A DNA stretch of 11,209 nt, taken from positions 1 through 11,209 of the forward strand of contig JAFVMP010000240.1 in assembly GCA_017506845.1 (NCBI GenBank), read 5' to 3'. The notes under the pieces are model-generated. The model saw only the letters and a program-made list of their open reading frames with translations. It made no database searches and was not told the DNA's origin. The first letter of the stretch is position 1. Every line of letters starts with the position of its first letter. Source of the stretch: Campylobacter sp. GTDB lineage: Bacteria; Campylobacterota; Campylobacteria; Campylobacterales; Campylobacteraceae. Of this stretch, positions 1 through 5,920 are shown piece by piece. The position numbers and the translations under genes were made by a program.

Positions 1-20
1 AAGTTTTATATAAATTTATT

Positions 21-683
21 TTAATTGCTTTTACACTGGATTTGTGGCTTATCAATGCTAATTAATCCAGTGATTGGCTCAAGATTTATATATATACAGT
101 TGCCATTTTGGTGAGTGAGGCGAATTTGGCATGTAGAGGTAATTAGATTATGCGTGGAGTTATTAGCACTTTTTGGATTGCCTTTAAATGGTCGTCCAAG
201 ATTATCAAAGCTAATTCTAGTTGAGCCACTTTGAGAACAGCCACCTAAGAGCTCTACATCATTTAGGTTAAATTTTTTCATCAAATCTAGCTCATCAGTT
301 GGATTAATGGTAGAGATTCCAGCGTGTGAGACTGATAAAACCTTAGCTGGATTTAGCGGATTTTTAGCAATTTCCTTTCCATCTGGACTTCCGCTATATC
401 CGCCACTATCGCTAAAGATTGAATAATATAATACTTTTTTACCAGCAACTGTTTTAGTGAAGTAAATTTGCCATCTAGATTTAGTCCAATTTTTATCTTT
501 TGGGTTAAATTTATCATCTGTTAGTGCTAAAAACTGCGTATATCTTATATGGCTAGCAACTTGATTTGCCGCTCGTGCTAGGTCATCATTTTTGAAATTT
601 ATGGCTGTGATTGAGAGTAAAACACCAATCACAACCATTACAATTACCAATTCAAATAGGCTAAAAGCTTTTATTTTTTGCAT
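21..683 (-). CDS. Type II/IV pseudopilin with prepilin N-terminal signal
   Basis: This is a 220-residue secreted or membrane-anchored pseudopilin. The N-terminus is a short basic leader (MQKIKA), then FSLFELV and a hydrophobic helix to about residue 29, which is the prepilin peptidase signal: F7 would be +1 and E11 the conserved Glu at +5. The residue before the cleavage site is Ala6 instead of the usual Gly. The rest is a soluble domain with HIRYTQFLALTDDKF near residues 45-59, a Gly/Ser/Asp loop at 91-103, and four cysteines (149, 185, 196, 217) that could form two disulphides. I recall this domain type as common in epsilonproteobacterial pseudopilins. A role in DNA uptake or a type II-like assembly is possible, but the sequence does not decide it. 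The ATG has no clear ribosome binding site and lies 13 bases inside the end of the preceding gene, so translational coupling is likely. The stop is TAA, and only 20 bases follow in the window. Confidence 0.85.
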   Translation of the reverse strand: MQKIKAFSLFELVIVMVVIGVLLSITAINFKNDDLARAANQVASHIRYTQFLALTDDKFNPKDKNWTKSRWQIYFTKTVAGKKVLYYSIFSDSGGYSGSPDGKEIAKNPLNPAKVLSVSHAGISTINPTDELDLMKKFNLNDVELLGGCSQSGSTRISFDNLGRPFKGNPKSANNSTHNLITSTCQIRLTHQNGNCIYINLEPITGLISIDKPQIQCKSN

Positions 684-1855
684 AGATAAAATTTAGCTAT
701 GGATTTATTAAATTTATATATTTGTATTTGTTCGCATGATTTTTTATAAGTAGTATCTAAATAGTAGCTACCACCCATTTGAATGCCATAAAATTTTAGC
801 CTTAGAGCTAGATTTGGGTTGGTTGAAATAGCAGTAATGTGGCGATCTTTTAGAGCTTTTGCTAGCTCTTTTGCAATGTCATATTTATAGGCAAAGTGAT
901 TTTTAGGATTATCTAGAAAAATATATAAATATTGATGAAAAATAATAGCTAAACTATTTAGTGCTAATGTAGTTAAAACAATAATACAAATCAACTTATA
1001 AAGTACTCTAAAGCGTGGTAAGCGTGATCTATATGAATTAAAAAATGTTCTTACCATTGCTGGTACTAAAATCACACAAAATGGTAAAAATAATTCTAAT
1101 TCTACACGTTGACGCATAGAAAGAAGCAAGCATACGCCAAGGGCAGTTAAGCCAATAAACCATAAAAAACTCTTAATTTCTTTAATACAAATCCTATAAA
1201 TCGTATATATAAAGTATATAAAAAGCAATGGTGAAAATACTGCAGCAAATACCGCTATTGAGTCTAAGAAATATCCACGTGGTTTTCCGCTAGATTCTAA
1301 ACCATTTAAATAGTACCACGCTATGCAAAAAAATGCGCCAATTATGGCAAATTTTTTATCTCTGCTAAAAAGTCCAAATAGCATAATAGCTAGATAAAGT
1401 GCGATGAATGGTTTGCTAAAAAATAGACTCAAAGCCAGTATTAAGCTTATTAAGATATACATTTGTCGTTGCTGTAAAAATACTATAATAAGCGTAATAA
1501 ATATCGCAATACTAGCTTGATTGATTATTAATGCGATAACTAGTACGCCAGGTAAAAACATATATAAAATTGCAGCTATCACGCAGTCGCTTTGACGTTT
1601 TAGGATTCTTAGAGAAATGATGTATATTAGTAGTGAATTTGCAATATGAAGTGTTAAAAATAGACCACGGATTACTATCTCATTATCGCCAAAAATAGAG
1701 CTAATATAGCGTAATATAAAACCTAAATTTGAGTTACTATAATAAATTTGTGCTTCATAAAAACTAATGCTTAATCCGCTCATGCTAAAGATTAAAAGAG
1801 CCGAGTTTAAAGCTAGAGCTATAAAAAGCCAAAATAGATTAAGCCTTGATATCAC
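671..1855 (-). CDS. GT39-like polytopic membrane protein (putative glycosyltransferase)
   Basis: This 394-residue inner-membrane protein has about eleven hydrophobic segments (roughly 7-24, 67-85, 93-127, 131-163, 168-183, 198-221, 228-246, 253-270, 286-306). A small soluble tail of about 85 residues follows. The layout, with one helix, a loop containing YEAQIYY (33-39), then IRGLFLTLHIANSLLIY (62-78), resembles GT-C enzymes of the GT39/ArnT type, which move sugars from polyprenyl phosphates in the periplasm. In that family the first loop carries an Asp-Glu pair; here Tyr33-Glu34 stands there, so activity is uncertain. The start is GTG, overlapping the upstream MFS gene by 17 bases, with a GGTGAT element just upstream. 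The next in-frame ATG (residue 25) would remove the first helix, so I keep GTG. Its 3' end overlaps the pseudopilin start. The glycosyltransferase label is an inference from layout; it could be a non-catalytic relative. Confidence 0.7.
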   Translation of the reverse strand: MISRLNLFWLFIALALNSALLIFSMSGLSISFYEAQIYYSNSNLGFILRYISSIFGDNEIVIRGLFLTLHIANSLLIYIISLRILKRQSDCVIAAILYMFLPGVLVIALIINQASIAIFITLIIVFLQQRQMYILISLILALSLFFSKPFIALYLAIMLFGLFSRDKKFAIIGAFFCIAWYYLNGLESSGKPRGYFLDSIAVFAAVFSPLLFIYFIYTIYRICIKEIKSFLWFIGLTALGVCLLLSMRQRVELELFLPFCVILVPAMVRTFFNSYRSRLPRFRVLYKLICIIVLTTLALNSLAIIFHQYLYIFLDNPKNHFAYKYDIAKELAKALKDRHITAISTNPNLALRLKFYGIQMGGSYYLDTTYKKSCEQIQIYKFNKSIAKFYLCKK

Positions 1856-2978
1856 GAATCACCAAAATAAAAATTAATGAAATAAAGCTAATAACGCTAA
1901 GAAACCACAAAAATGCACTCCAACCAAAAGGCATATAAATAAGTCCAGGGATAAAGCTACCAAGCGCACCACCAAAATAGTAAAAGCTTACATAAAGACC
2001 ATTTGAGATTCCTTTATGCGTTGTAGCCATCTTATTTACAAATCCACTAGCAATAGAGTGAGCTATAAAATTTCCAAGGCAAAAGACTACCATTGCTACA
2101 AAAATAAGTCCAAAACTCTCGATCCTAAAAATTTGAATAGCAATGATAAGGGTTATGATGCCAGCTATTATAGCAGTTATTGGACTGCGAAATAGAGCTG
2201 TAATTTTTTTAGTATTAAATGCAACTAAAACACCAATTAAATAGCCAATATATAGCATTCCAGCCTTTGATGAATTATAGTTTTCATCAATTCTAGCTAG
2301 TTCAAATGGGATAAAGTTAAGCATCGCTTGAAATGTAAAAAATATCCCAAAAATCATTAAAAATATATAAAGATTATGACGAAGCTTTAGAGTATGGATT
2401 ATATCTATTAATCGTGGTTTTAGATAGCTAGCTTTAATATTTTGGCTAAATTTAAGTAGTAAAATTGAAGCAAAAATAGCAACGCAGCCAATAATAAAGA
2501 AAAACGGCCTCCACCCAAATATATCTGTAAAAAATCCACTTAATGCTCGTCCCATAAATCCACCAATAATAGTAACTCCAATATATATACCAATAGCACT
2601 TGCTACATTATCTTTTGATGAAATTTGGCTTATATAGCTCATTATTCCAGTTAGTACAGCAGGTATTAGTAATCCTTGAAATCCTCTAATATTTAATAAT
2701 AAAAAATATGAATTAACAAAGCTAAAAATAATCTCGCTAATACCAAGAAGTAAAAACGCTACGACTAAGATATTTTTAATAGCAATTTTTTCAAGTAGAT
2801 AACCATAAAATATTCCAGCAAATGCTAGTGGAGTCATTATCGCAGTAGTAAATAGAGCAGCTTGAGTTTTAGATATACCAAGTTCACTTTCAAATATAGG
2901 ACCAATTGGCTGGGTTGCATAAAGAATGCATAGTGTAAGTCCTGTGCAAAAATAGTATATTAAAATCTCAGCTCGCAT
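1839..2978 (-). CDS. Major facilitator superfamily transporter
   Basis: This is a 379-residue inner-membrane carrier, a normal length for a 12-helix MFS protein, with almost no soluble tails. Visible family features are the N-terminal stretch QPIGPIFESELGISKTQAAL (23-42), the short loop GYLLEKIAIKN between helices 2 and 3 (degenerate motif A, 59-69), and GGFMGRALSGFFTDIFGWRPFF in the helix 5-6 region (139-160). The second half repeats the pattern with GGALGSFIPG (336-345). This resembles drug/metabolite:H+ antiporters of the DHA1 or YnfM/AraJ type, so efflux is more likely than uptake. The substrate cannot be read from sequence. It starts 6 bases after the phosphoribosyltransferase stop with a poor ribosome binding site and ends inside the next gene, so it is an internal operon member. 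Its position beside purine genes raises, but does not show, a nucleobase or nucleoside substrate. Confidence 0.85.
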   Translation of the reverse strand: MRAEILIYYFCTGLTLCILYATQPIGPIFESELGISKTQAALFTTAIMTPLAFAGIFYGYLLEKIAIKNILVVAFLLLGISEIIFSFVNSYFLLLNIRGFQGLLIPAVLTGIMSYISQISSKDNVASAIGIYIGVTIIGGFMGRALSGFFTDIFGWRPFFFIIGCVAIFASILLLKFSQNIKASYLKPRLIDIIHTLKLRHNLYIFLMIFGIFFTFQAMLNFIPFELARIDENYNSSKAGMLYIGYLIGVLVAFNTKKITALFRSPITAIIAGIITLIIAIQIFRIESFGLIFVAMVVFCLGNFIAHSIASGFVNKMATTHKGISNGLYVSFYYFGGALGSFIPGLIYMPFGWSAFLWFLSVISFISLIFILVIRDIKA

Positions 2979-2984
2979 AATTAT

Positions 2985-3428
2985 CTATTCTAAACTTAAA
3001 TCCCAAAAAAACTCAATCCAATCATCAGCTTCTTTGATAGTAAAATTAGGTAACATCAAAGCTTTTGGCTTATAAAATATAGTAGCTACGGCAATCTCTA
3101 AATTTGGATATAATCTATTGATCTCTTTTTTGATAGCTACCATAGATTCGCCACTATCGATAATATCATCTGTAATTAATACTCTTTTGAATTTGCTTAG
3201 ATCCGGGATATTGTAGATTTTGATAGTATCTAGCTTTGTAGTATTTTCATAATGTATAGAGTTTAGACTAAAGCAATCTCTAATATCAAGCGCATTTGCT
3301 AAAAAGTGAGCTAAAGTTAATCCTCCTCTAGCAATACCTAAAATAGCCTCTGGGTTAAATTCATCTCTAGCTCTTTTAGCTAAAATTTTGGCATCATGTT
3401 CAAATGAGCTAAAATCATAATATGTCAT
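2985..3428 (-). CDS. Purine phosphoribosyltransferase (Gpt-like)
   Basis: This 147-residue cytoplasmic enzyme transfers phosphoribose from PRPP to a purine base, giving the nucleotide. The PRPP-binding loop is VLITDDIIDSGES (83-95), with the acidic pair and Gly-Ser of type I phosphoribosyltransferases. The early ARGGL (33-37) matches the SRGGL loop of E. coli xanthine-guanine phosphoribosyltransferase. The C-terminal DDWIEFFWDLSLE resembles that enzyme's TWIEQPWD purine-site segment. The length also fits Gpt (152 residues). Base preference (guanine, xanthine, hypoxanthine or adenine) is not resolved. I chose the ATG at 3426-3428, since a GGAGG sits 8 bases upstream. An in-frame TTG at 3443 would add five residues but would place that GGAGG inside the gene. 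The gene follows the purine permease by 4 bases, so uptake and trapping of the base are encoded together. Confidence 0.88.
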   Translation of the reverse strand: MTYYDFSSFEHDAKILAKRARDEFNPEAILGIARGGLTLAHFLANALDIRDCFSLNSIHYENTTKLDTIKIYNIPDLSKFKRVLITDDIIDSGESMVAIKKEINRLYPNLEIAVATIFYKPKALMLPNFTIKEADDWIEFFWDLSLE

Positions 3429-3432
3429 CTTT

Positions 3433-4755
3433 TTAGCCTCCAATTATTGATTTAAATAGATTAGGTGCTGAACTAGCAATAAAGGCAAATAGACTAATAA
3501 TAGCTAGTGTAATTACGCCTAAATTTAGATCTTCCCATTTTCTTAGTGCTAATTTAATAATAAAATATGATATAAATCCTACACTCAATCCTATTGTAAT
3601 AGAGTATGTAAGCGGCATTAATATCACAGTTAAAAATGTTGAAACGCAAATAGCTGGATCTTTGTAGTTGATTTTGCCAAGTTCGCTAAACATTAAAATA
3701 CCTACCATTACAAGCACTGGATAGATGGCATTAGCTGGAATAGAGCCAAATAGTGGTAAGAAAAATAGGGTAAATATAAAAAACATTCCTATAAATACAG
3801 CTGTAAGTCCTGTTCTGCCACCAGCTTCTACACCGCTTGCACTCTCTGCAAATGCTGTAATTGTACTTGTACCTATAACGGCTCCACCCATGCTAACTAT
3901 TGCATCACTTTCTAAATTTTTGGCTAGTTTTTTTTCACCATCAGCGTGTGTAAATAGATTGGCTCTATTTCCAACTCCAGTAAGGGTGCCAATACTATCA
4001 AATAGGTGAGTAACAAATAGTGTTAAAACTGCTGGAAGTAAAGAAATTTTAAGAGCTGAGAGAATATCTAACTCCCCAAAAATTGGAGCAATGCTAACAG
4101 GTATTGAGATTATCTCTTTTGGTGTTTCATAAATTCCAAATATCCACGCTCCAATTGATGTTACAGCAATTGCTAAAACAAATCCGCCACGCAGTTTTAA
4201 AGTCCAAAATAGTATCATAAATATAATCCCTATAACACCAACTAAAACTTTAGGATCGCTAATATTGCCAATAGCAACTTTAGTAGCTGGACTAGCAACT
4301 ATTAAACCCATTTGAGATAGACCAATAAAACATATAAATGCACCAATACCAGCACTAATGGCACATCTAAGATCTAGTGGGATATTTTTGATAATCCAAA
4401 GGCGAAAGTTTGTAAAGCTTAAAATTGTAAATATGGCTGAGCTTATAAATATCGCTCCAAGTGCAGTTTGCCATGGAATTTGCATACCAATTACCATGCT
4501 ATATGTAAAGTAAGCATTTAATCCCATTCCAGTACTTAGTGCTACTGGTGTGTTAGCCCATAAGCCATTAAATATAGTTGCTATGATAGTAATAAGTGCA
4601 GTTGCTACCAATAAAGCATCCTTTGGCATGCCAGCATCGCTTAAGATAAGCGCATTAACTGGAACTATGTAAAGCATAGCCAAAAATGTAGTAAGAGCTG
4701 CATTTAGCTCGGTTTTTACAGTTGTATTGTTTTGTTTGAGTTTAAATATATCCAT
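3433..4755 (-). CDS. NCS2 purine permease (AzgA/PbuG-like)
   Basis: This is a 440-residue inner-membrane symporter of the xanthine/uracil/purine permease superfamily, on the adenine/hypoxanthine/guanine branch. Diagnostic segments are STGMGLNAYF (74-83), LFDSIGTLTGVGNRANL (251-267) and GTSTITAFAESASGVEAGGRTGLTAV (295-320). These carry the conserved polar residues of the two half-helices that hold the base in this fold. Length and an estimated 12-14 membrane segments are normal. It imports nucleobases with protons for salvage by the phosphoribosyltransferase encoded next. The ATG has AGGA about 8-9 bases upstream and lies 9 bases after the mqnE stop. The end of the gene doubles as the ribosome binding site of the next gene. 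Substrate specificity among purines is inferred from the branch and the neighbour, not shown. Confidence 0.9.
   Translation of the reverse strand: MDIFKLKQNNTTVKTELNAALTTFLAMLYIVPVNALILSDAGMPKDALLVATALITIIATIFNGLWANTPVALSTGMGLNAYFTYSMVIGMQIPWQTALGAIFISSAIFTILSFTNFRLWIIKNIPLDLRCAISAGIGAFICFIGLSQMGLIVASPATKVAIGNISDPKVLVGVIGIIFMILFWTLKLRGGFVLAIAVTSIGAWIFGIYETPKEIISIPVSIAPIFGELDILSALKISLLPAVLTLFVTHLFDSIGTLTGVGNRANLFTHADGEKKLAKNLESDAIVSMGGAVIGTSTITAFAESASGVEAGGRTGLTAVFIGMFFIFTLFFLPLFGSIPANAIYPVLVMVGILMFSELGKINYKDPAICVSTFLTVILMPLTYSITIGLSVGFISYFIIKLALRKWEDLNLGVITLAIISLFAFIASSAPNLFKSIIGG
3437..3441 (-). promoter_or_regulatory. Shine-Dalgarno GGAGG of the phosphoribosyltransferase gene
   Basis: On the minus strand GGAGG is formed by the last two glycine codons of the permease (GGA GGC), followed by its TAA stop and, 8 bases after the GGAGG, the ATG. 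It is the strongest ribosome binding site in the window. It fixes the downstream start at 3428 rather than at the TTG at 3443. Confidence 0.85.
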
Positions 4756-4764
4756 ATTTCTTTC

Positions 4765-5850
4765 CTAATTGTATATTATAAGTTCATTATATAGGCTATC
4801 TCTTTGGACTGGTATAAATCCACTTGTTTGAATTAGCTCTATAAATTCTTTTTGACTTTTACCATTTTTACTTGCTGCTCCAGCACTGCTTTGAATACTT
4901 TCTTTTTCTATCGTTCCATCTAGATCATCAGCACCAAATTCTTGTGCTACAAGAGCTAAATTTAAAGTAGAAGTAGCCCAGTATGCCTTGATATGATTTA
5001 TATTATCAAGCAAGATTCTGCTAATTGCCATTGTCTTTAATATCTCAACTGAGCCTAAAAATGGTATGTTTTTTAGATAATTATTATCTCTTTGATAAAC
5101 TAATGGGATAAAAGCATTAAATCCACCACCATTATTAAGTGCTAAGGAGCTATCTTGAAGTGAGCGTATTCTAAGAATATGATCAATTCTATGCTCTTTG
5201 CTCTCTATATGGCCAAATAGCATTGTAGCATTACTTTGGCGACCTTTTTGATGCCATAAAGAGTGAATTTTAAGCCAGTTATTACTACTTACTTTGCCTT
5301 TGCAGATCTCAGCTCTAATGCCTTCATTAAATATTTCAGCTCCTCCACCAGGCATACTATCTACACCATACTCTATCATTTTTTCTATCACTTCTTCATA
5401 GCTTAAGCCATGTTTTCTATGTAGATAATCCACCTCTGCTGCAGTAAGTGCTTTTATGTGTAAATTTGGATATTTATCTTTTATCATTTTAAATATCTCT
5501 AGATACCATTGCCATGATACATTTGGATTGTGAGCAGAGACTATATGTATCTCTTTAGCGCCATTTAATACGCTTTTATCTACTGCTTCAATAATCTGCT
5601 CATAGCTCATTGTATAACTCTTCTCAGCACTTTGTCTATGAGATGAAAAGGCACAGAATTTACACACATCAGCACATAAATTAGTCGGATTTATATGGCG
5701 ATTTATATTAAAATATACCTTTTTACCATTTTTAGCTTCTCTGATTTTATTGGCATATTTACCTAGAGTAAATAGATCTAAATCATAAAGCTTGATAGCA
5801 TCATCAAATTCCAATCTTTGATTGTTTTCTAACTTGTCTATTAAATTCAT
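4765..5850 (-). CDS. mqnE: Aminofutalosine synthase MqnE (radical SAM)
   Basis: This 361-residue cytoplasmic enzyme joins the adenosyl part of S-adenosylmethionine to 3-[(1-carboxyvinyl)oxy]benzoate to make 6-amino-6-deoxyfutalosine, an early step of the futalosine menaquinone route. The radical SAM cluster motif is C59-ADV-C63-KF-C66 within NINRHINPTNLCADVCKFCAFS. Further signatures are SMPGGGAEIF (165-174), SNATMLFGHIESKEHRIDHILRIRSLQD (206-233), FNAFIPL (244-250), HIKAYWA (286-292) and FGADDLDGT (305-313). GHIE with EHR and the C-terminal half fit MqnE better than MqnC, which makes the cyclic product later in the pathway. Length is normal. The ATG follows AGGTAGGATT. It is the first gene of a six-gene set and has its own promoter. 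Downstream hydrolysis of aminofutalosine releases adenine, which makes the purine salvage neighbours of interest. Confidence 0.93.
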   Translation of the reverse strand: MNLIDKLENNQRLEFDDAIKLYDLDLFTLGKYANKIREAKNGKKVYFNINRHINPTNLCADVCKFCAFSSHRQSAEKSYTMSYEQIIEAVDKSVLNGAKEIHIVSAHNPNVSWQWYLEIFKMIKDKYPNLHIKALTAAEVDYLHRKHGLSYEEVIEKMIEYGVDSMPGGGAEIFNEGIRAEICKGKVSSNNWLKIHSLWHQKGRQSNATMLFGHIESKEHRIDHILRIRSLQDSSLALNNGGGFNAFIPLVYQRDNNYLKNIPFLGSVEILKTMAISRILLDNINHIKAYWATSTLNLALVAQEFGADDLDGTIEKESIQSSAGAASKNGKSQKEFIELIQTSGFIPVQRDSLYNELIIYN

Positions 5851-5876
5851 AATCCTACCTAAAAAATAAAACTTAA

Positions 5877-5882
5877 ATTATA
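5877..5882 (-). promoter_or_regulatory. Probable sigma-70 -10 box upstream of mqnE
   Basis: On the minus strand a perfect TATAAT lies 26 bases before the mqnE ATG, preceded by T-rich sequence (CTCTTTTGCA). No good -35 hexamer is seen at the usual distance. That is common for the housekeeping sigma factor of Campylobacter, which relies on the -10 box and upstream T-rich periodicity. Initiation near 5870 would give a leader of about 20 bases containing the AGGTAGG ribosome binding site. It would serve all six genes down to the pseudopilin. Confidence 0.7.
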
Positions 5883-5920
5883 TGCAAAAGAGACTTAAAA
5901 AGATTTTATTTGCGTTAAAT

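Noticed and set aside
3928..3935. Eight-A tract in the purine permease gene as a phase-variation site
   Set aside because: It is shorter than known switching tracts and sits in a metabolic gene without a reason to switch. Lys-Lys codons in AT-rich DNA give this often.
3725..4009. Open frame of 94 codons on the plus strand
   Set aside because: It lies wholly antisense to the well-conserved purine permease gene and its translation resembles no family.
5881..5918. Imperfect GCAAA/TTTGC pairing after ftsI as an intrinsic terminator
   Set aside because: Only five end pairs match, the stem is broken by mismatches, it is AT-rich, and it overlaps the mqnE -10 region.
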